Part shown: one piece after another, positions 35,578-45,484 of the stretch
How the letters are laid out: every line of letters begins with the position of its first letter
Numbering within the stretch: position 1 is the first letter of the stretch
Source of the DNA: Alphaproteobacteria bacterium
GTDB taxonomy: Bacteria; Pseudomonadota; Alphaproteobacteria; Rhodospirillales; Casp-alpha2
DNA: 64,000 nt
Assembly: GCA_024279135.1 (NCBI GenBank)
Contig: JAJRRU010000025.1
Location: forward strand, 1 to 64,000
Direction of reading: 5' to 3'
Program-made: the position numbers and the translations under genes
Notes under the pieces: model-generated
The model's input: only the letters and a program-made list of their open reading frames with translations
What the model was told of the DNA's origin: nothing
The model's database searches: none

Positions 35578-36147
35578 TCAGTCCTTTGCCCGTTCAACAT
35601 AGGAACCGTCAGTGGTATTGATGACCACGCGGGTACCGGCCTCGATATGGGGTGGAACCTGGGTACGAATACCGTTTTCCAGCATGGCGGGCTTGAATGA
35701 TGATGAAGCGGTCTGGCCTTTGATGACGGCGTCGGCCTCGACGATCTCCAGCACAACCGTATCAGGCAGCGCCACACCAAGGGGTTCGGCTTCGTGAAGT
35801 TCTATATTGACCTGCATACCGTCTTGCAGATAGGGCACCTGATCGGCACCGATATTATCGGCGTTCAGGGTGACCTGTTCGTAGGTCTCGTTATCCATGA
35901 AGGTATACATGTCGTCGTCGGCAAACAGAAACTGGTAATTGCGTTGTTCCAGGGACGTTCTTTCAACTTTCTCAGAGGAACGGAACCGCTCGTTTAGTTT
36001 GGTGCCGCTGCGAATGTCCTTGAGCTCTGCCTGGGTATAGGCGCCACCCTTGCCGGGTTGGGTATGAGCAATTTTAATAACCCGCCACAAACGATTCTGG
36101 TGTTCGATCACCATGCCGGGGCGAATTGTGTTACCTTCGATTTTCAT
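35578..36147 (-). CDS. efp: Translation elongation factor P
   Basis: The 189-residue, three-domain factor eases peptide-bond formation at proline runs. The loop Lys that is post-translationally modified in many bacteria is at position 33 (PGKGGAY). The C-terminal GTRVVINTTDGSYVERAKD is canonical. The TolA encoded in this window contains 44 consecutive Glu-Pro pairs, but alternating EP is not the classical PPP stall motif. Confidence 0.96.
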   Translation of the reverse strand: MKIEGNTIRPGMVIEHQNRLWRVIKIAHTQPGKGGAYTQAELKDIRSGTKLNERFRSSEKVERTSLEQRNYQFLFADDDMYTFMDNETYEQVTLNADNIGADQVPYLQDGMQVNIELHEAEPLGVALPDTVVLEIVEADAVIKGQTASSSFKPAMLENGIRTQVPPHIEAGTRVVINTTDGSYVERAKD

Positions 36148-36230
36148 CGTATTTACCGTATTATTGTAAAAGGGATTTGTCGCGTGGCGCGGAAGCTATC
36201 AGGTCAACCCCGTGCTGGCAATGTGCAATC

Positions 36231-36932
36231 TTAAATAACCGGGTCTTGTCGCGGGGTATGAGAGATAATTGCTTCGAAAGCCCGGACCGCGGCACCCGGA
36301 CCGTCGTCATGGTTCCAGATGCTACCACAAACGGCGAGAAAATTTGCCCCGGCTGAGACGATAGGGGCACAGTTTTCCGGCGTAATGCCTCCGATAGCCA
36401 CGCTTTGCACAATGGTGGTGTCACACCACCATCGAATAATTTCCGGGTTGGCTGTGGTGGTCGCCTGTTTCGTAGCGGTCGGGTAAAAAGCACCAAACGC
36501 TACATAATCTGCGCCTTTTTCCGCCGCCATGATGGCCAGATGTCGTGAGCCGTGACAGGTCATGCCAACGATACCCTCAGGCCCGACCAGGGATCGGGCT
36601 TCTTCGTAACTGGCGTCGTTCTGGCCGATATGGACGCCATCGGCACCAACTGCGGCAGCCAGGGTCGGGTTGTCGTTGATCAGGAACGGAATGTTACGGT
36701 CGCGGGCCAGCGGCAACAATGTCTCGCCAGCCCCGATGATAATGTCATCCGAGACGTCTTTCAGGCGTAATTGAAAACACCCGATGTCACCGGCGTCAAA
36801 AGCCTGTTCAAGCTGGGTGTAGAATATACGCAAATCAATGACCGGCGGTGAAATCAGATAGAGCCGGCAAGCCGGGTCATCGATGCTGGACGTTTCAGTG
36901 GTGGCGGCCGGGTCTTGAATGGATGCGCTCAT
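36231..36932 (-). CDS. thiE: ThiE, thiamine phosphate synthase
   Basis: The 233-residue TIM-barrel enzyme joins the thiazole and pyrimidine moieties of thiamine. Motifs include QLRLKD, LINDNPTLAAAVGADGVHIGQND and VAFGAFYPTATK. The first 25 residues are a lineage-specific extension. It overlaps the upstream hypothetical gene by 4 bp. No TPP riboswitch is seen ahead of this operon. Confidence 0.9.
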   Translation of the reverse strand: MSASIQDPAATTETSSIDDPACRLYLISPPVIDLRIFYTQLEQAFDAGDIGCFQLRLKDVSDDIIIGAGETLLPLARDRNIPFLINDNPTLAAAVGADGVHIGQNDASYEEARSLVGPEGIVGMTCHGSRHLAIMAAEKGADYVAFGAFYPTATKQATTTANPEIIRWWCDTTIVQSVAIGGITPENCAPIVSAGANFLAVCGSIWNHDDGPGAAVRAFEAIISHTPRQDPVI

Positions 36933-37402
36933 GATATGGTGGCGATTTCAGGGTTATGTTTTATCTGGTTGATTAAATAATGTTCACAAGCTGTTGCAGC
37001 ATCATCGGTTGCCTGTAAATCCAGTGGCCTGGGATCAGTATACAGGGATCGATTGAGCAACTGACAATTATTTTGTCTGGCGATATCGCTGATACGGTCC
37101 GCGGCCGTTGGGCTGCCGTCAAAAACAATAGCATGCAGGCCGCTGCGGATCGCCGCCAGGGCGTAACCCGCATCACCGCCGCAATGAAGCACGCCGGTGA
37201 ACACGCTGTCGGGGTATTGTCCGCCCACATTGTCAAGTATGGCCTGGAACAAGGCCGCGCCCAGGCTGGCCGCACCGTTTTGCGGTGACAGCAAATAACA
37301 CCCCGGTGGTGTGCTGGCGAGCGGTTGAATATTTTTCAGGCTCGCCAGAACACAGACCGCGTGGTCAAGATTATGGATGATGATGGCGGGCATGTTCTGC
37401 AC
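36929..37402 (-). CDS. Conserved-looking hypothetical protein upstream of thiE
   Basis: The 157-residue protein has an alternating strand-helix pattern (AIIIHNLDHAVCVLASL; GVLHCGGDAGYALAAIRSGL; AIVFDG), suggesting a small Rossmann-like or barrel-fragment fold. No family is recognised with confidence. Its 4-bp overlap with thiE implies co-translation. It lies 25 bp downstream of gap on the same strand. Confidence 0.65.
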   Translation of the reverse strand: MQNMPAIIIHNLDHAVCVLASLKNIQPLASTPPGCYLLSPQNGAASLGAALFQAILDNVGGQYPDSVFTGVLHCGGDAGYALAAIRSGLHAIVFDGSPTAADRISDIARQNNCQLLNRSLYTDPRPLDLQATDDAATACEHYLINQIKHNPEIATIS

Positions 37403-37427
37403 GCCTTTCCTCCATTTAAATGTTGCC

Positions 37428-38438
37428 TTAGCCGATTTCAGACAGGGCCACGGCCGTGTCGGCCATTCGATTGGAGAAAGCCCATTCGTTGTCGTACCAT
37501 GACAGAATGCGAACCAGATTGCCTTCCATGACCGTGGTTTGGGTCAGATCAAACATCGAGCTGTAAATGCATTGATTGAAATCGATGGAAACCAGCGGTT
37601 CGTCATTGGTGCCCAAAATACCCTTCAGGGGGCCTTCCTGGGCCGCCTTGGTGATGGCTCCATTGATTTCTTCTACGCTGGTGTCGCGGCCCGAGATAAA
37701 GGTCAGATCGATAACCGACACATTGGCGGTAGGTACCCGGATGGATGTGCCATCCAGCTTGCCTGCCAGTTCCGGCAGCACAATACCCACGGCGCGCGCC
37801 GCCCCGGTCGAGGTCGGGATCATGGACATGGACGCGGCGCGGGCGCGGCGCATGTCACTGTGCAGGGTATCTACCGTGCGCTGGTCGCCGGTAAAGGAAT
37901 GAATTGTGGTCATGAAGCCTTTTTCAAGACCGACAGCCTGGTTGAGAACATGGGCAACGGGTGCCAGACAATTGGTCGTGCACGAGGCATTTGAAACCAC
38001 GGTGTGTTCTGCGGTTAGCTGGTCGCTGTTGACGCCGTAGACCACGGTCAGGTCGGCGCCCGAAGCAGGGGCCGATACCAGTACCTTGCGTGCACCGGCG
38101 CTCAGATGTTGGGCCGCACTGTCGCGATCGGCAAACCTGCCGGTACATTCCAGGGCCACGTCGATGTTCAGCTCTTTCCAGGGTAATTTGGTCGGGTCGG
38201 GTTCCTGGGTGACTTTGATGGCCGTGCCATCCACGACAATAGCGCCATCGGCGGCTTCGACGGATGTTGGGAAGCGACCATGAACTGAATCGTACTTCAG
38301 TAAATGTGCATTGGCTTCTACCGAGCCCAGATCATTAATAGCGACGACCTGAATATCCGTTCTTTTCGAGTCGATAATACCCCGTAATATCAACCGGCCA
38401 ATACGGCCAAATCCATTAATAGCGACACGCACCGTCAT
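37428..38438 (-). CDS. gap: Glyceraldehyde-3-phosphate dehydrogenase, type I
   Basis: The 336-residue glycolytic enzyme has the NAD-binding start VRVAINGFGRIGRL and the active-site Cys in SNASCTTNCLAP. Later markers are HSFTGDQRTVD and the C-terminal SWYDNEWAFSNRM. Asp/Glu-equivalent residues near the cofactor are consistent with NAD use. An apparent run gap - hypothetical - thiE lies on the minus strand. Confidence 0.97.
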   Translation of the reverse strand: MTVRVAINGFGRIGRLILRGIIDSKRTDIQVVAINDLGSVEANAHLLKYDSVHGRFPTSVEAADGAIVVDGTAIKVTQEPDPTKLPWKELNIDVALECTGRFADRDSAAQHLSAGARKVLVSAPASGADLTVVYGVNSDQLTAEHTVVSNASCTTNCLAPVAHVLNQAVGLEKGFMTTIHSFTGDQRTVDTLHSDMRRARAASMSMIPTSTGAARAVGIVLPELAGKLDGTSIRVPTANVSVIDLTFISGRDTSVEEINGAITKAAQEGPLKGILGTNDEPLVSIDFNQCIYSSMFDLTQTTVMEGNLVRILSWYDNEWAFSNRMADTAVALSEIG

Positions 38439-38654
38439 GTTTTGTACTCCTCAGTATTAATCTGTCATAATTTGTAGTAAGCGGGTGTCCAATATCATAC
38501 CCATTGGCATCAGCAAAGCCCCGGTTATGATATTCGTGCAATGATTCTTTAAAGCCACAGTTGAATAATTTGTAAAGGCAACGTATTGTTCCGTTGACGC
38601 TCGGCATTAATGTATCAATTTCGAGAATTTATGGTCTGGATTAAACAGGGATAA
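38439..38654. other. Divergent promoter region between gap and the DUF4164 gene
   Basis: This 216-bp stretch has no reading frame of note. It should hold promoters in both directions. I see no strong consensus element, riboswitch or tRNA. Confidence 0.4.
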
Positions 38655-38984
38655 ATGGAAAACAAGAATATTATGTCACGACCAGCCCAGGAAATTAATA
38701 CTGATACTTCTTCCGTCGACTTGCAAGCCGGGGACTCTCGCATGGAGCAGGCCCAGCACAGATTTTCGTGTGCCCTGGCGCGTCTGGATGCTGTGTTGGC
38801 TGTAAAAATGGCCAAACCATCGGTCACGGCCAGTGAGGATTCCAGGCTGATCGAAGTCCTGCGCGAGGAAATTGATGACTTGCGTCGCCATAATGCTGTC
38901 ATGAGTGAAGCCAACACGTCTGCCTTGACCCAGATTGAGTTGACCATCGGTCGCCTCAAAGGCGTGGTGGATGTAGCCCCGTGA
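38655..38984 (+). CDS. DUF4164-like coiled-coil protein upstream of zapA
   Basis: The 109-residue protein has a polar N-terminus and a heptad-rich C-terminal half (LIEVLREEIDDLRRHNAVM). Small coiled-coil genes in this position just before zapA are common in alphaproteobacteria. Its stop overlaps the zapA start by one base (TGATG), implying coupling and perhaps a division-related role. An internal Met (MSRPAQ) is an alternative start. Confidence 0.7.
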   Translation: MENKNIMSRPAQEINTDTSSVDLQAGDSRMEQAQHRFSCALARLDAVLAVKMAKPSVTASEDSRLIEVLREEIDDLRRHNAVMSEANTSALTQIELTIGRLKGVVDVAP

Positions 38985-39346
38985 TGGCACAGGTTGAAAT
39001 TTCCATTAACGGTCGAAATTTCACCATTGCCTGTGATGATGGTCAGGAAAGTCATTTATTCGAATTGGGCAAAGCGGTTAACGGAAAAGTCGAAGAGCTG
39101 ATCGCCTCTGCGGGCCAGATCGGTGATACCCGGCTGTTCATGATGGCCAGTCTTTTGCTCGCCGATGATCTGGCCGACAGTCTGAACAAGCTCCGTGAGG
39201 TTGAAGAAGCCGCCTCCAAGGAGGTATCAGACAGTCCTGCGGTGGCCCCCGCCCCATCCGATTTCGATGAAGATGCGGTGTGTCAGGGGTTGGAGCAAGC
39301 GGCCATGCACATAGAAAATATTGCCGAAAGGCTTGAACAGTCATAA
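38984..39346 (+). CDS. zapA: Cell division protein ZapA
   Basis: The 120-residue protein binds and bundles FtsZ at the division ring. The N-terminal domain (VEISINGRNFTIACDDGQE, LFELGKAVNGKVEEL) and central helix (DTRLFMMASLLLADDL) are typical. The C-terminal region continues as a helix with an acidic linker. It is followed directly by 6S RNA and the 5-FCL gene, a classical gene order. Confidence 0.92.
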   Translation: MAQVEISINGRNFTIACDDGQESHLFELGKAVNGKVEELIASAGQIGDTRLFMMASLLLADDLADSLNKLREVEEAASKEVSDSPAVAPAPSDFDEDAVCQGLEQAAMHIENIAERLEQS

Positions 39347-39360
39347 AATAAGTCTATTGA

Positions 39361-39527
39361 GAAGATGGCGCTGCCGCTCGCGTTAGATTTACGTCCCCTG
39401 GGTCAAATACTTCTGAGGGAACTGCCTCTGTCCGGCCCGTGGGTCGATTACGCGGTGCCCACCTGTACTTAACAGGCCACAGGAGGAACAAAAAACCGAC
39501 GGTTTGTGCGGCGCCACTTCTTTTTTT
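39361..39527 (+). ncRNA. ssrS: 6S RNA
   Basis: 6S RNA mimics an open promoter and binds sigma70 RNA polymerase. The region lies exactly between zapA and the 5-formyltetrahydrofolate cyclo-ligase gene, the conserved ssrS position. Its ends form a closing stem (GAAGATGGCGC... with ...GCGCCACTTC), and internal segments around 39450-39485 (GTGCCCACCTGTACTTAACAG) match the conserved 6S core. A T7 run at 39521-39527 ends it. Confidence 0.82.
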
Positions 39528-39528
39528 A

Positions 39529-40206
39529 ATGAAAAACCTCAATGAACAAAGAATATTATCTGTGATTTCAGCGAGCAATCCCCGGCCACTTTCCCTTGCG
39601 GATCAAAAATCAGAGAACCGTGCCAAAGCCATTGTTCAGCGTAAGGCTGCGGTCCTTGCTGCTGGCAAGGATGCATCCGATCTGTTCACCGCAAATATGG
39701 TTAAGCTGGCGCTTGATCTGATCACCGAAACCGGTATGGGATCGGCGACCATTATTGCCGGGTACTGGCCTATGGCATCGGAATTGGATGTGGTACCAGC
39801 CCTGTTGAAACTAGGGGACGATCAGGGGGCAGATCAGGGTGTGCGGTGTTGTCTGCCGGTGGTGATTGAAAAAGATGCACCCTTGATTTTTCGCCAGTGG
39901 ACGCCAGGATGTGACATGGAAGAAGGTGGTTTTGGCACCTCACATCCGGCCCCTGTTATGGCCGAACTGACCCCGGATATTATCATGGTACCGTTATTGG
40001 CGTTCGATGCCCGGGGCTATCGTCTGGGCTGGGGAGGCGGGTTTTATGACCGGACCTTGCAGGCCTTGCGGAGCCGCAGTAAAAAAGTCGTCGCCGTGGG
40101 GGTGGCCTATGGCGGGCAGGAAATTGAAACCGTGGTGCGTGACAAATTCGACCAGCCGGTTGACTGGATCGTTACCGAGCAAAACAGTCGGGCGGTGGTG
40201 TCATGA
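39529..40206 (+). CDS. 5-formyltetrahydrofolate cyclo-ligase
   Basis: The 225-residue enzyme converts 5-formyl-THF to 5,10-methenyl-THF. The signature LGWGGGFYDRTL (usually LGYGGGYYDR) is near the C-terminus, and the start of the fold is at IVQRKAAVLAAG. The ATG at 39529 lies directly after the 6S RNA terminator; a frame running back through the 6S gene is rejected. The first 25 residues are unusual and the true start may be slightly later. It overlaps the next gene by 4 bp. Confidence 0.88.
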   Translation: MKNLNEQRILSVISASNPRPLSLADQKSENRAKAIVQRKAAVLAAGKDASDLFTANMVKLALDLITETGMGSATIIAGYWPMASELDVVPALLKLGDDQGADQGVRCCLPVVIEKDAPLIFRQWTPGCDMEEGGFGTSHPAPVMAELTPDIIMVPLLAFDARGYRLGWGGGFYDRTLQALRSRSKKVVAVGVAYGGQEIETVVRDKFDQPVDWIVTEQNSRAVVS

Positions 40207-41033
40207 AGATTTTTATTTGCGGTGACGTGGTCGGTAAAAGCGGCCGCCAGTCGTTGATCGATAACCTGCCACGGGTTCGCGAGCGGCTGGACCCGGATTT
40301 TATCATTGTCAATGGCGAGAATGCAGCCCACGGGTTCGGTATCACCCGCAAGATTTGTGACCAGTTTTTCGAACTGGGCGTGGATGTTATTACTACCGGT
40401 AATCATGTCTGGAAACAGCGCGAAATTTTGAAATGGATTGATCAGGAACGGCGTGTTCTGCGGCCCTTGAATTTCCCCGAAGGCACCCCGGGGCGCGGCC
40501 ATGGTCTGTTTGAAGCCCGCGGCAATCGTCGGGTGATGATGGTACATCCCATGGGTCGCCAGTTTATGGAACCGCTGGAAAATCCCTTCCTCAAGACCGA
40601 CGATATACTGCTCAATCACAAAATCGGTCGCGGGATAGGCGGGTAGCTGGATGCGATTGTCGTCGATTTCCATGCCGAAGCGACCAGCGAAAAAGTTGCC
40701 ATGGGCCAGTATCTCGATGGCCGCGTATCGTTGGTTGTGGGAACCCACACCCATGTGCCCACCGCCGATGCCCGGGTCTTGCCCCTGGGCACGGCTTTTC
40801 AGTGTGACCTTGGTATGTGTGGTGATTATGACTCGGTGATCGGCATGAAAAAACAGGCCGCCATCGACCGCTTTGTCCAGATACAGCCCGCCGATCGTTT
40901 AAGCCCGGCAGAGGGTGAAGCCACCATGTGCGGTGTGCTGGCCGAACTGGATGGTCGCACGGGGCTGGCAAAACGGATATCTCCGGTCCGCCTGGGCGGG
41001 TTATTGCCCGATACCTGGCCACCAGATAATTAA
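40203..41033 (+). pseudogene. YmdB-type metallophosphoesterase (TIGR00282) interrupted by an in-frame amber codon
   Basis: The family consists of metal-dependent phosphodiesterases. Residues 1-147 carry FICGDVVGKSGR, NGENAAHGFG and TTGNHVW. Codon 148 is TAG (40644-40646). The same frame then continues without a break: LDAIVVDFHAEATSEK, VVGTHTHVPTAD, CGDYDSVIGM, ending at 41033. Total length (276 codons) fits the family. A single C-to-T change from CAG (Gln) would explain the stop. The second half holds essential metal ligands, so the short product should be inactive unless the stop is read through or is a sequencing error. Confidence 0.88.
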
Positions 41034-41217
41034 TCGTCAAATCATCGTAATATCATCGTCAAGTCATTGTATTTACCTTTTATTGCCATATTAGGGCCAT
41101 ATTAAGGCGCTAGATGGATATATGCGGAGGTAGGGGGATGTTTTAAACCCCGCCTGATATGGTATAAATCAGCCGAATCGTCATCTGAGTATCTAAAAAT
41201 AGAGGTTATTTCACGCC

Positions 41218-41964
41218 ATGGCAGGTCATTCCCAATTTAAAAATATTATGCATCGCAAGGGGCGTCAGGATGCCATCCGGGCAAAGGTGTTTTCCAAGCT
41301 GGGGCGCGAGATTACCGTCGCCGCCAAGTTGGGCTCCGACGATCCGGCCATGAACGCACGGCTGCGTTCGGCGATCATTGCCGCACGGGCCCAGAATATG
41401 CCCAAGGACAATATCTCCCGCGCTATTAAAAAGGCTGCGGGTGATGACGATGCCAATTATGAAGAGGTTCGCTACGAAGGTTATGGCCCCGGAGGGATTG
41501 CGCTGATCGTCGAGACCCTGACGGACAATCGTAATCGCACGGCTTCCGAGGTGCGCTCGGCATTCGCCAAACATGGTGGCAACCTGGGCGAAACCGGCAG
41601 CGTGAATTTCATGTTCGATCGTGTCGGGTTGTTTAGTTATCCCGATGATGTGGCCAACAATGATGAAATGTTCGAGGCCGCCCTGGAAGCCGGGGCGTCG
41701 GATGTTGTATCGAACAGTTCCGGCCACGAAATTATTTGTGATCCTGATGATTTCAGTGATGTCCGAGATGCTCTGGAAGAGCAGTTCGGCGTGCCGGAAA
41801 GTGCTTCGCTGGACTGGAAGCCGCAAAACACCATTGAAGTCGATGAGGATACTGCCGGAACTTTGTTAAAGTTGATGGATGTGCTCGATGATAATGATGA
41901 TGTTCAGCGGGTGTCTGCCAATTTCGATATTTCCGAAGATGTCATGGAGCGTTTGAGCACCTGA
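41218..41964 (+). CDS. YebC/PmpR family regulatory protein
   Basis: The 248-residue protein starts [18 protein letters not shown] and has NAHLRSAI-like ([20 protein letters not shown]) and [10 protein letters not shown] motifs of the YebC family. Members act as transcription regulators or, as shown for some, help ribosomes at polyproline. It lies just upstream of ruvCAB, its common neighbour. Confidence 0.95.
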   Translation: MAGHSQFKNIMHRKGRQDAIRAKVFSKLGREITVAAKLGSDDPAMNARLRSAIIAARAQNMPKDNISRAIKKAAGDDDANYEEVRYEGYGPGGIALIVETLTDNRNRTASEVRSAFAKHGGNLGETGSVNFMFDRVGLFSYPDDVANNDEMFEAALEAGASDVVSNSSGHEIICDPDDFSDVRDALEEQFGVPESASLDWKPQNTIEVDEDTAGTLLKLMDVLDDNDDVQRVSANFDISEDVMERLST

Positions 41965-42023
41965 CCTGTAGCCGGGGTGTTGTGAACAAAATCAATGAAA
42001 CTTGAGAAACTGAAAAAATTGAT

Positions 42024-42548
42024 ATGAAACTTCTCGGCCTTGATCCCGGATTGCAGAACACAGGGTGGGGCATCATTACCACCGAGGGCAACCATCTCAG
42101 CTTTATCGATGGCGGGACGGTGCGCACTGACAAGTCGGCATCGCTGGCGCAACGCCTGATGCAGCTGCATGACGGGTTAAAGACCGTTATCGAGGCCCAC
42201 CAGCCGGACGAGGCGGCCGTTGAGGAAACCTTCGTCAACAAAAATCCCACATCCACTTTGAAATTGGGTCAGGCCCGCGGCATCGTCATGCTGGTTCCCG
42301 CCCAGCATGGTCTGGTGGTTGCTGAATATACCCCAAATCTGGTTAAAAAGACCGTGGTCGGGACCGGCCATGCCAGCAAGGAACAGATACAGATGATGGT
42401 CAAAACCATCCTGCCGGGCTGTCGGGAAGGGCTAAGTGCCGATTGTGCCGATGCGCTGGCCGTGGCGATCTGTCATGCTCACCACCGCCAGACGTCCGAG
42501 CGGATCAGTGCGGCTCTGTCGGGGACCGCAGCCGGGGTGATGCCATGA
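42024..42548 (+). CDS. ruvC: RuvC, Holliday junction resolvase
   Basis: The 174-residue nuclease has the catalytic acidic residues: Asp in [13 protein letters not shown], Glu in AAVEETFV and the Asp pair in [11 protein letters not shown]. It cleaves Holliday junctions held by RuvAB. Its stop overlaps the ruvA start (ATGA). Confidence 0.96.
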   Translation: MKLLGLDPGLQNTGWGIITTEGNHLSFIDGGTVRTDKSASLAQRLMQLHDGLKTVIEAHQPDEAAVEETFVNKNPTSTLKLGQARGIVMLVPAQHGLVVAEYTPNLVKKTVVGTGHASKEQIQMMVKTILPGCREGLSADCADALAVAICHAHHRQTSERISAALSGTAAGVMP

Positions 42549-43201
42549 TAGCCAAACTCAGCGGTACTGTTGACTCAACGGGTGATGGTTGGGCGATTAT
42601 CGATGTCAACGGCGTGGGTTATCTGGTGTTTTGTTCCAGTCGGACCTTATCATCGTTTGTCATCGGTGAAGCCGTCCGCGTTGTTATCGAAACCCATGTT
42701 CGCGAAGATCATATCCATCTGTACGGTTTTGCCGAGATCGGTGAACGGGACTGGTTTTTGTTGTTGACCACCGTTCAGGGTGTCGGGGCCAAGGTTTGTC
42801 TGGCCATTGTATCGGCCCTCAGTGCCGATGAACTGGTTCAGGCCATAGCCTCGGCAGATAAAGCCGCCGTTAGCCGTGCCAACGGTGTGGGACCGAAACT
42901 GGCGACCCGTATTGTCAGCGAGCTGAAAGACAAGGTCGGTGGCATGGCGCTGGGTCTGGTTGCGCAATCAGGCCAGGCTGCACCGGGACAAGGGACGGCG
43001 GGAGGAGCTGTCAGTGTGCAAACTTCGGACGCAGTTTCGGCGCTGGTTAATCTGGGCTATTCACCCTCTGATGCATTAGGCGCGGTCAGCCATGCCGCAC
43101 GAGACGCCCATGAGGCAGGTGAAACCGTTAGCGTGGAAATCCTGATCCGTCAGGCTCTCTCAAATCTTGGCCCGGCAGATTTAGGGGGACTTAAGCGATG
43201 A
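42545..43201 (+). CDS. ruvA: RuvA, Holliday junction-binding protein
   Basis: The 218-residue protein has domain I (MIAKLSGTV ... [15 protein letters not shown]), helix-hairpin-helix motifs ([35 protein letters not shown]) and a C-terminal RuvB-binding domain ([15 protein letters not shown]). A longer frame opening in ruvC is rejected. It overlaps ruvB by 4 bp. Confidence 0.96.
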   Translation: MIAKLSGTVDSTGDGWAIIDVNGVGYLVFCSSRTLSSFVIGEAVRVVIETHVREDHIHLYGFAEIGERDWFLLLTTVQGVGAKVCLAIVSALSADELVQAIASADKAAVSRANGVGPKLATRIVSELKDKVGGMALGLVAQSGQAAPGQGTAGGAVSVQTSDAVSALVNLGYSPSDALGAVSHAARDAHEAGETVSVEILIRQALSNLGPADLGGLKR

Positions 43202-44265
43202 GCGAGACGCGCATGGTATCGCCGGAAGATCAAATGGCCGATCCGCCAGATGTGCCGGAAACCGGTATTCGCCCGGCGGTGCTGGAAGACTTTATCGGCC
43301 AGGAAAAAGTCCGGGATAATTTACGGGTCTTTATCGAGGCTGCCCGCTCGCGCGGCGAAGCCATGGATCACACCTTGTTTTATGGCCCGCCCGGATTGGG
43401 TAAAACGACCCTGGCCCAGATCGTGGCCCGCGAACTGGGTGTGAGCTTTCGCGCAACCTCTGGTCCGGTGATTGCCAAAGCGGGAGATCTGGCGGCGATC
43501 CTGACCAATCTACAGCCCCAGGACGTGTTGTTTATTGATGAAATTCACCGCCTTAATCCGGCGGTTGAGGAAATCCTCTATCCGGCCATGGAGGACTTTC
43601 AGCTCGATCTGATAATCGGCGAAGGCCCGGCGGCACGCAGTGTGCGCATTGACTTGCCGCCGTTTACCCTGATCGGCGCGACCACGCGATCGGGCTTGAT
43701 AACCACGCCCTTGCGCGAACGTTTTGGCATTCCCATGCGGATGATCTTTTACACCCCGCAGGAACTTGAATTGATTGTCTCACGCGGTGCCAGATTACTG
43801 GATCTGGAGATCTCCCGTGACGGGGCCATGGAAATTGCCCGGCGCTCGCGCGGCACACCCCGCGTGGCGGGTCGCCTGTTGCGCCGGGTTCGCGATTTTG
43901 CCGCCGTTGACGGTGTGGCTCAGGTCGATGTTGAGGCCGCCGATGCCGCCTTGAACCGGTTGGAGGTTGACAGCGAAGGTCTGGACGCCATGGATCGGCG
44001 GTATTTGCGTTGTATCGTTGATAATTATAATGGCGGCCCGGTGGGTGTGGAAACATTGGCTGCGGCACTGTCAGAGCAACGCGATACCATCGAAGAGGTC
44101 ATCGAGCCTTACCTGATACAGCAAGGGTTGCTCATGCGAACCCCGCGTGGCCGTATGCTGGCCCACGCGGCCTATAGTCATCTCGGGTTGAATATTCCCG
44201 ATAACCCGGCCTTGAACGGACAGTTTGACCTGTTGGGTGGTGATCGGGAAAGTGGCGATGAATAA
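43198..44265 (+). CDS. ruvB: RuvB, Holliday junction branch-migration ATPase
   Basis: The 355-residue AAA+ motor has Walker [10 protein letters not shown], Walker [10 protein letters not shown], sensor GATTRSGL and arginine-finger region TPLRERFG, then a winged-helix C-terminus ([14 protein letters not shown]). It completes ruvCAB and overlaps ybgC by 8 bp, linking the recombination and Tol-Pal gene groups. Confidence 0.97.
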   Translation: MSETRMVSPEDQMADPPDVPETGIRPAVLEDFIGQEKVRDNLRVFIEAARSRGEAMDHTLFYGPPGLGKTTLAQIVARELGVSFRATSGPVIAKAGDLAAILTNLQPQDVLFIDEIHRLNPAVEEILYPAMEDFQLDLIIGEGPAARSVRIDLPPFTLIGATTRSGLITTPLRERFGIPMRMIFYTPQELELIVSRGARLLDLEISRDGAMEIARRSRGTPRVAGRLLRRVRDFAAVDGVAQVDVEAADAALNRLEVDSEGLDAMDRRYLRCIVDNYNGGPVGVETLAAALSEQRDTIEEVIEPYLIQQGLLMRTPRGRMLAHAAYSHLGLNIPDNPALNGQFDLLGGDRESGDE

Positions 44266-44731
44266 GGACGTTCAACATATTGCGCCGGTGCTGAACGTAT
44301 TGCCGGTGCGGATTTATTATGAGGACACCGATGCGGGCGGCATCGTGTATTACGGCAGCTATTTGCGTTTTGCCGAACGGGGCCGGACCGAGTTGTTGCG
44401 CTCTTTCGGCGAGGAAAATATAGCTCTTCTGGAACGCGAACAACTGGCATTCGTGGTGCGGGTCTGCCAGATCGATTATCTGTCACCGGCCCGGCTGGAT
44501 GATGCCCTGGAGGTTCATACCCGGGTGACACACGTCGGCGGGGCCTCTATGAAAATGAGCCAAACCGTGCTTCGTGACGGCCGGGTCATTACAGAAATAA
44601 GGGTCACAGTTGTGTGTATGCATACGTCCGGACCCTTGATTGGAAAGCCTTCGCGCATCCCCGGCGAGATACGTGCGGCGCTTCAATCATCGTGTGAACC
44701 ATCTTGTGAAAATTTGCAAAACAACTCGTAA
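44258..44731 (+). CDS. ybgC: Tol-Pal-associated acyl-CoA thioesterase YbgC
   Basis: The 157-residue hotdog-fold thioesterase has the family motif [19 protein letters not shown] with the catalytic Asp. ERGRTELL and [14 protein letters not shown] follow. From the ATG at 44258 it overlaps ruvB by 8 bp. It is the usual first gene of the tol-pal cluster. Confidence 0.94.
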   Translation: MNKDVQHIAPVLNVLPVRIYYEDTDAGGIVYYGSYLRFAERGRTELLRSFGEENIALLEREQLAFVVRVCQIDYLSPARLDDALEVHTRVTHVGGASMKMSQTVLRDGRVITEIRVTVVCMHTSGPLIGKPSRIPGEIRAALQSSCEPSCENLQNNS

Positions 44732-44743
44732 GGTAACAAATCC

Positions 44744-45484
44744 ATGGAACCATCTATTGTCGATGCCACAATCCTGGCTGGATCTGTAAACCCCCATGAC
44801 TTTTCCATATTATCGTTGTTCCTGAGAGCCGATATGGTGGTCAAGGCGGTGATCGTTATGCTCTTCTTTGCCTCAATATGGTGTTGGGGTATTATCTTTG
44901 AGAAACTGATGACCCTGCGACGGTTGAATGCCAGAGCGAGCGAATTTGAAGGCGCTTTCTGGTCCGGTGGCTCGCTTGATGAGCTGTACGATCGTATCGG
45001 TATCAAACCCGGTGATCCCATGTCGGCGGTCTTTGTGGCGGCCATGCGCGAATGGCGCCGAAACCCGCCGGGCTCCAAGGAGATATCCTCGGCCAGTGTT
45101 TCCCTGCCTGATCGTATAGACCGGGTTATGCAGATAACCCTGGTTCGGGAAATGGAACGGGTGGAACGCCAGTTGACCGTGTTGGCTACCACCGGTTCAA
45201 CCGCACCATTTATTGGACTGTTTGGAACCGTCTGGGGCATCATGAACAGTTTCCAGTCCATTGCCATATCCCAAAATACCAGCCTGGCCGTCGTCGCACC
45301 GGGTATTGCCGAGGCCCTGTTCGCCACGGCCCTGGGGTTGCTGGCGGCCATTCCGGCGGTCATTGCCTATAACAAGATTTCCAAGGATCTGGACCGGTAT
45401 GCCAATCGTCTGGATACGTTTGCCGGCGAGCTGGCGGCAATTCTGTCACGCGAACTGGACGCGAGGTCTGATCATGGCGGGTAA
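44744..45484 (+). CDS. tolQ: TolQ
   Basis: The 246-residue inner-membrane protein is part of the proton-driven Tol-Pal machine for outer-membrane constriction. It has three helices: the first near 30-50 (VVKAVIVMLFFASIWCWGII) and the paired channel helices (GSTAPFIGLFGTVWGIMNSF and APGIAEALFATALGLLAAIPA). It overlaps tolR by 11 bp. Confidence 0.96.
   Translation: MEPSIVDATILAGSVNPHDFSILSLFLRADMVVKAVIVMLFFASIWCWGIIFEKLMTLRRLNARASEFEGAFWSGGSLDELYDRIGIKPGDPMSAVFVAAMREWRRNPPGSKEISSASVSLPDRIDRVMQITLVREMERVERQLTVLATTGSTAPFIGLFGTVWGIMNSFQSIAISQNTSLAVVAPGIAEALFATALGLLAAIPAVIAYNKISKDLDRYANRLDTFAGELAAILSRELDARSDHGG

Noticed and set aside
36148-37427. TPP riboswitch near thiE, and likewise before thiD at 57.5 kb
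   Set aside because: No thi-box (CUGAGA-type) sequence is visible upstream of either gene, and both sit inside operons.
39439-39528. 5-FCL reading frame extended back to 39439
   Set aside because: The extension lies wholly within the 6S RNA gene and its terminator.
40603-40701. Frameshift in the YmdB-type gene
   Set aside because: Start and continuation are in the same frame (offset 498 = 166 codons), so the break is a nonsense codon, not an indel.
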